A DNA stretch of 64,000 nucleotides from Candidatus Ferrigenium bremense (GCA_019449635.1 JAGRPI010000004.1:62001-126000), one strand, 5' to 3'; shown: positions 17,696 to 27,246, numbered from the stretch's first letter. Notes: generated from the letters alone by a model not told the origin. Made by a program: numbers and translations.

Positions 17696-17713
17696 GGTAT
17701 TTTTGCCTCGTAC

Positions 17714-17732
17714 TGTGCCAAAATTGTGCCAA
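17714..17732. other. Candidate integrase arm site, right end
   Basis: TGTGCCAAAATTGTGCCAA is identical, in the same orientation, to the left-end copy at 2902-2920. It overlaps the likely promoter region of int and could let the integrase or the AlpA-like protein regulate int. Confidence 0.55.
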
Positions 17733-17802
17733 AAATGTTTTTTTGCAGTGTAAATATACAGCAAAAGCCGCATAGAACAAAGGTTTGGTGATTTGGATAA
17801 TT

Positions 17803-17854
17803 ACGCACTCGTAACGCGTAGGTCGGAGGTTCGATTCCTCTCTCCAGCACCATC
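17803..17854 (+). repeat. attR: 52-bp copy of the tRNA-Thr 3' half
   Basis: The sequence is identical to 2768-2819 in the tRNA. It lacks the 5' half, so it is not a functional tRNA. It marks the right boundary of the element. Confidence 0.93.
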
Positions 17855-17919
17855 TTGTCAGGGTTGAAAGCGCCCTGATTCCCTGTCAGCACCGCTGACC
17901 CAGCACTTGGGGAATTTGC

Positions 17920-19101
17920 ATGACATTGTCCCGGCAGCGCGAACAAAACTTCTTCCTGAAATACCTCCCATATTTTGTGGTTCTGCTATCGCTGGCGGTC
18001 GCGGCCTGGTACTTCACCCGCCCCGAACCGGTTCGCGTGCAGTTGGCCAAGGTCGAGCGCGGGATGGTAGAGGCGACGGTGAGCAATACCCGCGCGGGGA
18101 CGGTCAAGGCCTGCCGCCGCGCCAAGCTGGCGCCGCCCGCGGGCGGGCAGATCGCGCATCTGCTGGTGAAGAAGGGCGAGCGGGTCAAGGCCGACCAGAT
18201 ATTGCTGGAATTGTGGAACGACGATTTGCAGGCGCAGGCGCGGCTCGCGGAGCAGCAGCTCAACACGGCCAACACCCGCGTCGAGGAAGTGTGTGCCGTC
18301 GCCGACATGAGCAGCAAGGAAGCGGTGCGCGCGCGGCAATTGCGCGAGCGCGGTTTCATTTCGCCGGAGGGGCTGGAGCGCGCCGAGGCGGACGCAAAAG
18401 CCAAACAGGCCTCCTGTATGGCGGCGCGCAGCGAGATCGCGCAAAGCCGCTCGCGCATCGCCGTGGCTCAGGCCGGCTTGCGGCGCATGGTGCTGCGCGC
18501 GCCGTTCGACGGGGTTATCGCGGACATCAGCGGCGAACTGGGCGAGTACGCCACGCCTTCGCCGCCCGGCATCCCGACGCCGCCCGCGATCGACCTGATC
18601 GATGACCGCTGCATGTTCGTCAGTGCGCCGATCGATGAGGTGGATGCGGCCAATATCAAGGCTGGGCAGGAGAGCCGCATCGTGCTGGATGCCATCAAGG
18701 GCAAGTCGTTCGCCGGCAAGGTCAAGCGCGTCGCACCGTATGTGCTGGAGCTCGAGAAGCAGGCGCGCACCGTGGAGGTGGAGGTGGACTTTATAGAACC
18801 TCCCACGCAGGAGAATCTGCTGATCGGCTACAGCGCCGATGTCGAGATCGTGCATGCCGCACATGAAAAAGTGCTGCGCATCCCCACGCAAACCTTGCTG
18901 GAAGGCAAGCGCGTGCTGCTCTACCGGGAAAGCGACGGTGTGCTGGAGGAGCGCACGGTGGCAACCGGCCTGGCCAACTGGGAATACACCGAGATCACCT
19001 CCGGGCTGAACGAAGGCGACCGGGTCGTGGTGTCGCTCGACCAGGCCGGGGTGAAGGCCGGTGTGCGCGCGCAGCCGGAAGCCGTGAAGCCCGCAAAATG
19101 A
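17920..19101 (+). CDS. Periplasmic adaptor (MacA/HlyD-like) of an ABC exporter
   Basis: The 393-residue membrane-fusion protein has one N-terminal membrane anchor ([15 protein letters not shown]). A lipoyl-type half ([23 protein letters not shown]), a coiled-coil hairpin (about 95-190) and the second lipoyl half ([12 protein letters not shown]) follow, then beta-barrel domains. It links an inner-membrane ABC pump to an outer-membrane channel. ATPase and permease genes follow at 19709-23829, with mntP inserted between. The stop overlaps the mntP start by 4 bp. Confidence 0.87.
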   Translation: MTLSRQREQNFFLKYLPYFVVLLSLAVAAWYFTRPEPVRVQLAKVERGMVEATVSNTRAGTVKACRRAKLAPPAGGQIAHLLVKKGERVKADQILLELWNDDLQAQARLAEQQLNTANTRVEEVCAVADMSSKEAVRARQLRERGFISPEGLERAEADAKAKQASCMAARSEIAQSRSRIAVAQAGLRRMVLRAPFDGVIADISGELGEYATPSPPGIPTPPAIDLIDDRCMFVSAPIDEVDAANIKAGQESRIVLDAIKGKSFAGKVKRVAPYVLELEKQARTVEVEVDFIEPPTQENLLIGYSADVEIVHAAHEKVLRIPTQTLLEGKRVLLYRESDGVLEERTVATGLANWEYTEITSGLNEGDRVVVSLDQAGVKAGVRAQPEAVKPAK

Positions 19102-19631
19102 TAGAAGTGATCATCCTGGCAGTGGCGCTCAGTATGGACGCCTTTGCAGTTTCCATCGGGTTGGGTGCCAAGAAAAATACGCCCGGCCTGGCACTTAAAG
19201 CCGGCTTCTTCTTCGGTATTTTTCAGGCCTTGATGCCCTTCATCGGGTATTTGGGCGGCAAGGGCATTCTGGGCTGGATAGACGCCTATGCTCATTGGAT
19301 CGCTTCCGGGTTGCTGGCGTTGATCGGCGCAAAGATGATTTACGAAGGCATCCACGAAGGAATAGAAGAAGACATCTCCGATATCACCAACAAGATGATG
19401 CTGATACTGGCCATCGCCACCAGCATTGATGCGATGGCGGCCGGATTCAGCCTGACGCTGCTGGATGCGAATCCTTATATCGCCTGCCTCGCCATCGGGG
19501 CAATAACTTTTGCCTTCAGTTGGGTGGGCGTTTTGATCGGTAGAAAGAGCGGCACCTGGCTCGAAAGCAAAGCGGAGATTTTCGGCGGAATAGTCTTGAT
19601 ACTGATAGGTATTAAAATACTGCTTTTCTGA
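19098..19631 (+). CDS. mntP: Manganese efflux pump MntP
   Basis: The 177-residue protein has six predicted membrane helices and the two family repeats beginning [12 protein letters not shown] and [14 protein letters not shown], where the aspartates are required for Mn export in E. coli MntP. It overlaps the adaptor gene and so appears to be co-expressed with the exporter, an unusual neighbour for mntP. No yybP-ykoY riboswitch can stand directly before it, because the adaptor gene abuts. Confidence 0.9.
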   Translation: MIEVIILAVALSMDAFAVSIGLGAKKNTPGLALKAGFFFGIFQALMPFIGYLGGKGILGWIDAYAHWIASGLLALIGAKMIYEGIHEGIEEDISDITNKMMLILAIATSIDAMAAGFSLTLLDANPYIACLAIGAITFAFSWVGVLIGRKSGTWLESKAEIFGGIVLILIGIKILLF

Positions 19632-19708
19632 TTCGCAAACCAAAGGGCCAGGCGGCATTGCTTGCGTCCCTCTTTTTACCAATGAATTCCAACGGGAGCG
19701 GTATTTGA

Positions 19709-20392
19709 ATGATTGCGCTTAGCCAGGTCAGCCGCATCTTCGCCGTCGGCGATCAGCAGGTTGCCGCGTTGCGCGACATCGACCTGAATATCGCGGCGGG
19801 CGATTATGTTTCGATCATGGGACCGTCCGGCTCCGGCAAATCCACGCTGCTCAATCTGATCGGGCTGCTGGACCGCCCGAGTTCCGGCACATACCGGCTG
19901 GACGGCGGCAACGTCACCGATTTGACCGACGAGCAGCAGGCCAGGGCGCGCAGCGAAAAAGTCGGCTTCGTGTTCCAGGCGTTCCATCTGGTGCCGCGCC
20001 TGACTGCCGCGATGAACATCGAACTGCCGCTGATCCTGGCGGGGATTCCCGCCGCCGAGCGCAAGGCGCGCGTCGCGCAGTTGCTGGATAACTACGGCCT
20101 GGCGGATCGCGCCGACCATCGCCCCGACCAGCTCTCCGGCGGGCAGCGCCAACGCGTGGCGATCGCACGCGCCACCAGCATGCATCCTGCCGTGCTGTTG
20201 GCCGATGAGCCGACCGGCAATCTCGATCAGGCCACCGGCAAGGAGGTGATGAACCTGCTCGAGCAACTCGTCGCGCAGCAGGTCGCGCTGATCGTCGTGA
20301 CCCATGACCCGGCCATCGGCGGGCGGGCGACGCGCCAGGTGCGCATGGTGGATGGGCAGATTATTTCCGATACGCGTGGCAGTTCTTCGTAA
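19709..20392 (+). CDS. ABC exporter ATPase (MacB/LolD type)
   Basis: The 227-residue nucleotide-binding protein has Walker [11 protein letters not shown]-loop [13 protein letters not shown], signature [14 protein letters not shown], Walker [13 protein letters not shown] and the switch histidine in VVTHDP. It belongs to the MacB/LolD/FtsE branch that works with FtsX-like permeases. The permeases follow at 20551 and 22630. Confidence 0.92.
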   Translation: MIALSQVSRIFAVGDQQVAALRDIDLNIAAGDYVSIMGPSGSGKSTLLNLIGLLDRPSSGTYRLDGGNVTDLTDEQQARARSEKVGFVFQAFHLVPRLTAAMNIELPLILAGIPAAERKARVAQLLDNYGLADRADHRPDQLSGGQRQRVAIARATSMHPAVLLADEPTGNLDQATGKEVMNLLEQLVAQQVALIVVTHDPAIGGRATRQVRMVDGQIISDTRGSSS

Positions 20393-20400
20393 ATACATTC

Positions 20401-20532
20401 AGCCACGGATTAACACGGATGAGCACGGATGATTAAGCAGACAAAACCAGGCTCATGCATCGGCAAGGCGGATGCGGAAAGGCATCGGAATGGGCGATGG
20501 TTCAATCCGTGTCTATCCGTGTTCATCCGTGG
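20401..20532. repeat. Interspersed CCACGGAT-type repeat, second copy
   Basis: The left arm (20401-20431) carries CCACGGAT, ACACGGATGA and GCACGGATGA words. The right arm (20502-20532) carries their complements ending in TCCGTGGCC. The architecture equals 2557-2686. It separates the ATPase from its first permease. Confidence 0.7.
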
Positions 20533-20550
20533 CCAGCTGCGGTTTTCGGA

Positions 20551-21759
20551 ATGAAGCTCCCTGACATCCTGCTTTTCGCCTCGGGCAGCCTGCGCGGCAG
20601 CCGCACCCGCACCTTGCTGATGATGCTGGCGATGTCCATCGGCGTGGCGGCGGTGGTGGTGCTGACCGGCCTGGGCGAGGGGGCGCGCCGCTATGTCATC
20701 AACCAGTTCTCTTCGCTGGGCACCAACCTGGTCATCGTGTTGCCGGGGCGCACCGAAACGGCGGGGCTCGGGCCGGGCATGCTGCTCGGGCAGATCCCGC
20801 GCGAACTCAGCCTGGACGATGCGCAAGCCTTGCTGCGCAGCCGCGCCATCGGGCGCATCGCTCCGCTGACGGTGGGTTCGTCGGAAATCTCCCAAGGCGC
20901 GCTCAACCGCGAAGTGGTGGTGCTGGGTTCGACGGCGGAATTGCTGGAAATACGCCACATGAGCCTGGGGCAAGGACAATTCCTGCCGGCCGGCGATGTG
21001 CATTCCAGCGAATCGGTGTGCGTGCTGGGCGCCAAGATCAAGCGCGAGTTGTTCGGCCAGCAACAGGCCATCGGCGCCCGGGTGCGGCTGGGAGACCGGC
21101 GCTTTCGCGTGATCGGCGTGATGGCGAGCCAGGGCGAATCGATGGGCTTCAATACCGATGACCTGGTCATCATCCCGGTCGCTTCGGCGCACATGCTGTT
21201 CAACACATCCGGCCTGTTCCGCATCCTGGTGGAAGCGAAAAGCCGCGATGCCATCCAGCGTGCCGTGAGCGATGCCGAGCAGATCCTGTTCCAGCGGCAT
21301 AACGGCGAACGCGACGTGACGGTCATCACGCAGGATGCCGTGCTGGCCACTTTCGACCGCATCCTGCGCGCGCTGACGCTGGCGGTCGGCGGCATCGCCG
21401 CGATCAGCCTGGCTGTGGCCGGCATCCTGATCATGAACGTGATGCTCATCGCCGTTTCGCAGCGCGTCAAGGAAATCGGCCTGCTCAAGGCGTTGGGCGC
21501 ACCCGCCGCGCAAATCAGGAATCTGTTTTTTGCCGAAGCGATCCTGTTGTCCGGCATCGGCAGCGTGGCGGGCCTGGTGCTCGGCGAAATCGGCACAAGG
21601 GTGATCGCGCAAATCTATCCGTCGTTGCCCGTCGCCGCGCCGTGGTGGGCAGTGCTGGCGGCATTCGGCACTGCGCTTGGCACCGGCATCCTGTTCAGCG
21701 TGTGGCCGGCACGCCGCGCGGCGCGGCTCGATCCGGTGATGGCGCTGGCGCGGTCATGA
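20551..21759 (+). CDS. MacB-like ABC permease 1
   Basis: The 402-residue FtsX/MacB-type permease starts at MKLPDILLFA; the longer open frame upstream crosses the repeat and is not credible. It has one N-terminal helix (LLMMLAMSIGVAAVVVLTG), a large periplasmic MacB-PCD domain and three C-terminal helices, ending in the family tail PARRAARLDPVMALA. It pairs with the ATPase at 19709. A second permease at 22630 suggests a heterodimeric exporter. Confidence 0.9.
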   Translation: MKLPDILLFASGSLRGSRTRTLLMMLAMSIGVAAVVVLTGLGEGARRYVINQFSSLGTNLVIVLPGRTETAGLGPGMLLGQIPRELSLDDAQALLRSRAIGRIAPLTVGSSEISQGALNREVVVLGSTAELLEIRHMSLGQGQFLPAGDVHSSESVCVLGAKIKRELFGQQQAIGARVRLGDRRFRVIGVMASQGESMGFNTDDLVIIPVASAHMLFNTSGLFRILVEAKSRDAIQRAVSDAEQILFQRHNGERDVTVITQDAVLATFDRILRALTLAVGGIAAISLAVAGILIMNVMLIAVSQRVKEIGLLKALGAPAAQIRNLFFAEAILLSGIGSVAGLVLGEIGTRVIAQIYPSLPVAAPWWAVLAAFGTALGTGILFSVWPARRAARLDPVMALARS

Positions 21760-21829
21760 TGAATCCAGTGGTTTTAACTTCAGGTTATGGTACTTGACGC
21801 CATAAACAACCGGTGCCCATAATCCGGAC

Positions 21830-22120
21830 ATGAAAAAGGCCGATCTGCTCTATCGCGAGAAACGAGCCTATGCCGGGGGCATCATGGAAATGGTCGTATG
21901 GCGAGTTCCGAAACCGGTTTCGCCGTCCGAACATCCATTCAAGTACCGGCTGGTGTTTGTGCGAGACGGAAAACGGGTGGTCGGTTACGACAATGAGCGC
22001 GGCAAGGGTGACCACAGGCATGTGGGCAAAACCGAAATGCAATACATATTCGTGAATGAAAACCAACTGCTGGAAGATTTCTGGCGAGACGTGAAGGAGG
22101 CAACAAATGAAGACCGATAA
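21830..22120 (+). CDS. tumE: TumE-like toxin (DUF6516 type)
   Basis: The 96-residue protein has the pattern KADLLYREKRAY...MVVWRVPKPV..SEHPFKYRLVFV, YDNERGKGDHRH and FWRDV of the TumE toxin family. The partner HTH gene overlaps its 3' end by 14 bp, in the toxin-antitoxin order usual for TumE/TumA. The pair lies between two permease genes of an exporter, so it was probably inserted into that operon. Confidence 0.75.
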   Translation: MKKADLLYREKRAYAGGIMEMVVWRVPKPVSPSEHPFKYRLVFVRDGKRVVGYDNERGKGDHRHVGKTEMQYIFVNENQLLEDFWRDVKEATNEDR

Positions 22121-22490
22121 CACCGTGCTGCACCTGACCGTGGGCGAGCCTGTATCGGCCAGTCTTGCGCGCGCCAGCGCCGCCATGAAGGCAGCCCGGC
22201 AGGGCAAGTCTGCGCAACCCTATTTCGGCGTCGGCTTCGACGATGTCGGCGAACTGTTTTCCGTGTTCACCCCCAAGCGCTGGGAACTGATCGGTGCGCT
22301 GCGCGAAGGCGGAGCGATGACAGTTGCCGAACTCGCACGCCGACTCAGGCGCGACTACAAGAATGTGTACAACGACTGCGAGCGCCTGATCGAATGGATG
22401 GCAATCGAGAAGGACGAGAACGGCCTGGTCTTTGCGCCCTACGACGAGATTGTGGTGGACATGAAATTGCCGGACAGGCGCGCGGCGTAA
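22107..22490 (+). CDS. tumA: TumA-like HTH antitoxin
   Basis: The 127-residue protein has a winged helix near residues 52-105 (RWELIGALREGGAMTVAELARRL then YKNVYNDCERLIEWMAI). A GAAGGAGG ribosome site lies inside the toxin gene. Proteins of this kind accompany TumE toxins and neutralise them while repressing the operon. Confidence 0.72.
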   Translation: MKTDNTVLHLTVGEPVSASLARASAAMKAARQGKSAQPYFGVGFDDVGELFSVFTPKRWELIGALREGGAMTVAELARRLRRDYKNVYNDCERLIEWMAIEKDENGLVFAPYDEIVVDMKLPDRRAA

Positions 22491-22515
22491 TAAACTGAAA
22501 TGAAACCGGATTTGT

Positions 22516-22623
22516 CATTCCGGCGAAGGCCGGATCCAGCGGTTTTATCCAATATGCCTTTGAGTCTTGTTTCGTGCTGCGGGAAGTTTTTATTAACTGG
22601 ATTCCGGCCTTCGCCGGAATAAC
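22516..22623. repeat. Inverted repeat with CATTCCGGCGAAGGCCGG ends
   Basis: The left end (22516-22539) and right end (22597-22620) are complementary copies of a motif widespread in beta- and gammaproteobacteria (ATTCCGGCGAAGGCCGGAATCCAG type), spaced about 60 bp. It is probably a non-autonomous miniature element. Confidence 0.65.
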
Positions 22624-22629
22624 GCGCCC

Positions 22630-23829
22630 ATGCTCTTCCCCGACCTGATCCGCCTCACCACCTCCAGCTTCGTTGCCTACCGGCTGCGCAGCTTCCTCAC
22701 CGGCCTGGGCATCGCCGTCGGCATTGCGGCGGTGATCCTGCTGACCTCCATCGGCGAAGGCCTGCACCAGTTCGTGCTGGCCGAATTCAGCCAGTTCGGC
22801 ACCAACCTGATCGGCATCCAGCCGGGCAAGACCCAGACGCATGGCGGGAACGCCGGTATCTTCGGTTCAGTCCGTCCGCTCACGCTGGAAGACGCCGAGG
22901 CGCTGCGCCGCCTGCCCTACGTCGAATACGTCAGCCCCAGCGTGCAGGGCAATGCCGAGTTGCGTGCCGACGGCAAAACGCGCCGCACCACGGTGTACGG
23001 TGTCGGCCACGAGATGCCGCAGGCGTTGCGCATCTATGTGCGCACCGGCTCCTTCCTGCCTGACGAAGACCCGGAGCAGGCGCGCGCCTTTGTGGTGCTC
23101 GGTTCGAAGATCGTGCAGGAACTGTTCGTCGGGCAGAACCCGCTCGGCAGTTATCTGCGCGTCGGCGGGCAACGCTATCGCGTGATCGGTGTGATGGAAT
23201 CGAAAGGGCAGATACTCGGCTTCGATCTGGACGACGCGGTATACATTCCCGCCGCGCGTGCGATGGAATTGTTCAACCGTCCGGGGCTGATGGAGATTCA
23301 CGTCACTTACCGCCCCAGCGCCGAACTCAGCCGGGTCGAGGCAGGCATCCGCAGTATCCTGACGGCGCGGCACGGGCGCGAGGACTACACGCTGATCCCG
23401 CAGGAAAAGGCGCTGGAAGTGCTTGGTTCGGTGCTGGACGTGATCACTTTCGCGGTCGGGGCCTTGGGCGGCATTTCCCTGCTGGTCGGCGGCGTCGGCA
23501 TCCTGACCATCATGACCATGGCCGTCACCGAGCGCACTTCAGAGATCGGCCTGCTGCGCGCGCTGGGCGCGCGCGAACGGCAGGTGCTGGCGCTGTTCCT
23601 CGGCGAGGCGATGCTGCTTTCGGCCTTGGGTGGCCTGGGAGGACTGATGCTCGGGGTAGGCGTCGCGCAGGCGCTGCACCTGCTGTTCCCCGCACTGCCG
23701 GTGCACACGCCGTGGCTGTTCGCCGCGCTCGCCGAACTGAGTGCGGTCAGCATAGGCCTGGCGGCCGGCGTGATGCCGGCGCGGCGCGCGGCACGGCTCG
23801 ATCCGGTGGAGGCGCTGAGGACGGAATGA
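22630..23829 (+). CDS. MacB-like ABC permease 2
   Basis: The 399-residue FtsX/MacB-type permease has the N-terminal helix FLTGLGIAVGIAAVILLTS, a periplasmic domain and three C-terminal helices, with tail PARRAARLDPVEALRTE. It is a paralogue of the product of 20551. Both probably work with the ATPase at 19709 and the adaptor at 17920. Confidence 0.9.
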   Translation: MLFPDLIRLTTSSFVAYRLRSFLTGLGIAVGIAAVILLTSIGEGLHQFVLAEFSQFGTNLIGIQPGKTQTHGGNAGIFGSVRPLTLEDAEALRRLPYVEYVSPSVQGNAELRADGKTRRTTVYGVGHEMPQALRIYVRTGSFLPDEDPEQARAFVVLGSKIVQELFVGQNPLGSYLRVGGQRYRVIGVMESKGQILGFDLDDAVYIPAARAMELFNRPGLMEIHVTYRPSAELSRVEAGIRSILTARHGREDYTLIPQEKALEVLGSVLDVITFAVGALGGISLLVGGVGILTIMTMAVTERTSEIGLLRALGARERQVLALFLGEAMLLSALGGLGGLMLGVGVAQALHLLFPALPVHTPWLFAALAELSAVSIGLAAGVMPARRAARLDPVEALRTE

Positions 23830-24029
23830 AAATACGGACTCACGGAAAAGAAGGCCTGTCGCCGGGGATTCATGCAGGATTTTGCAACGGGGCGCATATG
23901 GCAATACAATCGCAACTGACAATGGCCTTGGGCGGCATGCGCCTGCTGGCGGGTTATGGTTTTGATGCGGTCGCTCCATGTTGAATGACATACAGAAGAA
24001 TAATTGAAAGCTGAAAGATTGGAAGGCTA

Positions 24030-25130
24030 ATGACTCTGGCTCAGGGCATCGCAAAACAGACGATATTCGTAGTTGATGACACACCAGCCGACATTGATGC
24101 GATCGAGGCCGCTCTTTCAGGCACTTATCTTGTCACAACCGCCGTTGACGGCGAAACGGCCTTGAAGGCCATCGAAAAGAAGAAACCGGACCTGATCCTG
24201 CTCGGCACCATGATGCACGGGTTGGATGGGTATGAGGTCTGCAGGCGCCTGAAGGCCAATGTTGATACGCGCGATATTCCGGTGGTTTTCCTGACCGCGA
24301 AATCCGCGGCTGACGATGAAGCCCGAGGGCTCGAGATAGGGGCTGTCGATTACATCACCAAGCCGGTCAGCATCCCCATCCTGCTGGCGCGTATCCGGAC
24401 TCATTTGGCCTTGCATACCGCAGTTTGCCAATTGGAAGAACTGAACCAGTCGCTTGAGCTGCACGTGGCCGAAGGTGTGGCAAGAATCGAGCGCCTTGAT
24501 CAATTGCGCAGGTTTTTTTCGCCGGCGGTAGCCGACATCCTCCTCACGGGTCAAGCCGACGTTTATCTGAAGCCGCGACGCCGGGAAATTGTCGTGGTAT
24601 TCCTCGATCTCCGCGGGTTCACGGCATTCACCGAATCCTATGGGCCGGACGACGTCATGCGCGCCCTGAATGAGTTTTACAGCGCCATGGGTGAAATCAT
24701 CATAGCCTATGACGGAACCGTGGAGCGCTTTACCGGGGATGGCATGATGATTTTTTTCAATGACCCGATCGAAATCCCGGATCCCGCCCTGCGCGCGGTC
24801 AACATGGCAGTCGACATGCAGGTGCGCATGGCCGAGATCGACAGGGATTGGCAGCAACGCGGGCACGATCTGAGAATGGGCATCGGTATTGCGCAAGGTG
24901 AAGCTACCATAGGCGCAATCGGTTTCGAGGGACGTCACGATTATGGCGCCATCGGCAGCGTGGTAAACCTTGCCGCGCGGCTATGCGGCCAGGCAAAGGG
25001 CGGCCAGGTTCTCTGTTCCGGAGCGGTCGAGGCCAACCTGCATGGCAAGTTGAAAGCAACCCCGATTCACGGCCTGGTATTGAAGGGCTTCGCTCAGCCA
25101 GTCAAGGCGTTTGAGATCAGCAAGGACTGA
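24030..25130 (+). CDS. Receiver-domain adenylate/guanylate cyclase with defective phosphosite
   Basis: The 366-residue protein has an N-terminal receiver domain (about 10-125), a short coiled linker and a class III nucleotide cyclase domain (about 185-360). The cyclase keeps both metal aspartates (VFLDLRGFTAFTE and RFTGDGMMIFF) and the transition-state region GSVVNLAARLC. The receiver keeps VVDD and the KPVS lysine, but the phospho-acceptor position in LILLGTMMHGLDGYEV is Gly59 instead of Asp. Phosphorylation control is therefore unlikely, and the domain may be a protein-binding or fixed-state module. Confidence 0.88.
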   Translation: MTLAQGIAKQTIFVVDDTPADIDAIEAALSGTYLVTTAVDGETALKAIEKKKPDLILLGTMMHGLDGYEVCRRLKANVDTRDIPVVFLTAKSAADDEARGLEIGAVDYITKPVSIPILLARIRTHLALHTAVCQLEELNQSLELHVAEGVARIERLDQLRRFFSPAVADILLTGQADVYLKPRRREIVVVFLDLRGFTAFTESYGPDDVMRALNEFYSAMGEIIIAYDGTVERFTGDGMMIFFNDPIEIPDPALRAVNMAVDMQVRMAEIDRDWQQRGHDLRMGIGIAQGEATIGAIGFEGRHDYGAIGSVVNLAARLCGQAKGGQVLCSGAVEANLHGKLKATPIHGLVLKGFAQPVKAFEISKD

Positions 25131-25306
25131 CCTGTTTCCCGACTTCAGCGCCAGTGCAAAGCCGGTGAAACAGGCTCTGCATGGGCAGCCTTGAAATGTC
25201 TGACCCGACTACACCAGAACACCCGACATGATAAAACGCAACCATGGGAGAACAAACGTGTTTTCCTGTCACTTGGCAAATGCATTGTATGCAGAGTGAG
25301 TGCGAG

Positions 25307-26494
25307 ATGCCGCGCGATTGCGATATCTTCTGCAATGTCATCGACAACTACGGCGACATCGGCGTGTGCTGGCGGCTGGCGCGGCAACTGGCGCATGAGC
25401 ATGGCATCTCAGTCCGGCTGTGGGTGGACGATCTGGGCAGTTTGGCAAAGCTGTGCCATGCGACGGATGCTGCGCAGGACACCCAGCATTGCCGGGGCGT
25501 GGAAGTGCGGCGCTGGGCCGAGCCATTTCCAGAAGTGCAGCCCGCCGAACTGGTGATCGACACGTTCGCCTGCAAGTTGCCGCAAAGCTACATCGAAGCG
25601 ATGGCCGCGCGGCAGCGATCGGTCTGGATCAGTCTCGAATATCTGAGCGCCGAAGACTGGGTGTCCGGCTGTCATGGCCTGCCTTCGCCGCATCCCAGCC
25701 TGCCGCTGACCAGATATTTCTTCTTCCCCGGCTTCACCGGGCAGACCGGCGGGCTGTTGCTGGAGCGCAATCTGTTTGCGCGGCGCGATGCGTTCCAGAT
25801 GGATACCGTGCGGCAGCGGGCATTCTGGCAGTCACTCGGCATGGAAATGCCGGGCGCAGAAACGCTGAAAATTTCGCTGTTCGGCTACGAGAATGGCGCG
25901 CTGGCACGGTTGTTCGACGTCTGGGCAAGCGGCACACAGCCGGTGCTGTGTCTCGTGCCGGAAGGGCGCATCCTGCCGCAGACCGGGCAATATTTCGGCG
26001 ATGCCGCGCCGCATGCGGGCAGCAGCTATGCGCGCGGCAACCTGCAGGTACGCGTGCTGCCGTTCGTCGAGCAGGAACGCTACGATGAACTATTATGGGC
26101 ATGCGATGTCAATTTCGTCCGTGGCGAGGACTCCTGCGTCCGGGCACAGTGGGCGGGTAAGCCGTTCGTGTGGCAGATTTACCCGCAGCACGATGCGGTG
26201 CACTGGCAAAAACTGCAAGCCTTTCTGAACCTGTACAGCGCGTCGCTCAGCACGGCGGCGAGCGAGGCGATGCAAGGCCTGTGGCTGGCATGGAACGGCG
26301 GCGGCGAGGCGGGTCAGGCCGCTTCGATAAATTCAGGACAGGCATGGTCGGCTTTCGCCGCCGTTCGCAGCGAGTTGGACCCCCGCGCCCAAGGGTGGGC
26401 GCGGGAATTGGCAGCAAACAATCTGGCGTTGAATTTACTGGATTTTTCCCAGGAAATCGGTAGAATGCGCGCCTTCAAAATTGAGGGGCAGTGA
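25307..26494 (+). CDS. earP: EF-P arginine rhamnosyltransferase EarP
   Basis: The 395-residue protein opens [24 protein letters not shown], the signature of EarP (formerly DUF2331), an inverting GT-B glycosyltransferase that attaches rhamnose from dTDP-rhamnose to Arg32 of elongation factor P. The C-terminal half contains the nucleotide-sugar region [23 protein letters not shown]. The start at 25307 fits the family; the frame is open further upstream. The efp gene follows at once and has the required arginine. Confidence 0.92.
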   Translation: MPRDCDIFCNVIDNYGDIGVCWRLARQLAHEHGISVRLWVDDLGSLAKLCHATDAAQDTQHCRGVEVRRWAEPFPEVQPAELVIDTFACKLPQSYIEAMAARQRSVWISLEYLSAEDWVSGCHGLPSPHPSLPLTRYFFFPGFTGQTGGLLLERNLFARRDAFQMDTVRQRAFWQSLGMEMPGAETLKISLFGYENGALARLFDVWASGTQPVLCLVPEGRILPQTGQYFGDAAPHAGSSYARGNLQVRVLPFVEQERYDELLWACDVNFVRGEDSCVRAQWAGKPFVWQIYPQHDAVHWQKLQAFLNLYSASLSTAASEAMQGLWLAWNGGGEAGQAASINSGQAWSAFAAVRSELDPRAQGWARELAANNLALNLLDFSQEIGRMRAFKIEGQ

Positions 26495-26496
26495 AC

Positions 26497-27051
26497 ATGA
26501 AGACAGCACAGGAACTCCGCGCAGGTAACGTGATTATGGTTGGCGCAGACCCGATGGTCATTCTGAAGGCGGACTACAGCCGTTCCGGTCGCAACGGTTC
26601 GGTGGTCAAGATGAAGATGAAGAATCTGTTGACCGAGGCCGCCAAGGAAACCGTGTATAGCGCCGATGACAAATTCGACCAGATCATCCTGGATCGCAAG
26701 GAATGTTCCTATTCCTATTTTGCCGATCCGATGTATGTGTTCATGGACGGCGAATACAACCAGTACGAGATCGAAGCGGAATGCATGGGCGATGCGATCA
26801 ATTACGTCGAAGACGGCATGCCGTGCGAAGTGGTGTTCTACAACGAAAAGGCGATCTCGGTCGAGCTGCCCAACACCATCGTGCGCGAAGTCGTATATAC
26901 CGAGCCGGCCGTGCGCGGCGACACCTCCGGCAAGGTGATGAAGCCGGCCAAGATCAACACCGGTTTCGAACTGCCCGTCGCGGCTTTCATCGAGATCGGC
27001 GACAAGATCGAGATCGACACCCGCACCAACGAGTTCAAAAAACGCGCTTGA
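26497..27051 (+). CDS. efp: Elongation factor P
   Basis: EF-P relieves ribosome stalling at polyproline. Counting from ATG 26497 gives a 184-residue protein with Arg32 in the domain I loop SRSGRNGS, the residue rhamnosylated by EarP; lysine is used in the EpmA systems. The alternative GTG at 26491 would overlap the earP stop but shift the numbering to 34. AGGGG precedes the ATG by about 9 bp. The gene ends in a strong terminator. Confidence 0.97.
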   Translation: MKTAQELRAGNVIMVGADPMVILKADYSRSGRNGSVVKMKMKNLLTEAAKETVYSADDKFDQIILDRKECSYSYFADPMYVFMDGEYNQYEIEAECMGDAINYVEDGMPCEVVFYNEKAISVELPNTIVREVVYTEPAVRGDTSGKVMKPAKINTGFELPVAAFIEIGDKIEIDTRTNEFKKRA

Positions 27052-27076
27052 TCACGACGAATCATTTCAACGGAAG

Positions 27077-27102
27077 GGCCAACCGGAAGGTTGGCCTTTT
27101 TG
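27077..27102 (+). terminator. Rho-independent terminator of earP-efp
   Basis: GGCCAACC-GGAA-GGTTGGCC is a perfect 8-bp stem with a tetraloop followed by TTTTTG, 26 bp after the efp stop. Confidence 0.9.
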
Positions 27103-27246
27103 TTTGCGCGCCTATTCCGTGGTGCGCCAGACCAATTTCCGATGGTAAGATACTTGCGTGGGCGGCACGATATGCCTGCTGTGCGGATAGTGCCACACAG
27201 AGGCGGGCCACAACCTGGATAAAACGAATGACATGGCGGATTCGGA

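Larger units (their letters stand above)
2768..17854. mobile_element. Integrated mobilisable element in tRNA-Thr (SGI1-like gene set)
   Basis: The element is bounded by the 52-bp direct repeats and carries its integrase at the right end, reading inward. Its genes are an AlpA-like regulator, an HTH protein, a Replic_Relax/MobC-type protein, a TraD-type coupling protein, F-type TraH and TraG, small unknown genes and a RelE/ParE toxin-antitoxin pair. It lacks pilin, TraB/K/C/V-type core genes and a recognisable relaxase, so it cannot build a transfer machine by itself. Carrying traH and traG without the rest is known from SGI1, which replaces those subunits in a helper IncC plasmid apparatus. 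Mobilisation by a helper is therefore the likeliest mode; this is inferred from gene content. Confidence 0.85.

Noticed and set aside
2768-17854. Complete conjugative element (ICE) reading
   Set aside because: Only TraD, TraH and TraG homologues are present; core channel, pilin and relaxase genes are missing.
20455-20550. N-terminal extension of permease 1
   Set aside because: It translates the interspersed repeat; the family start is MKLPDILL at 20551.
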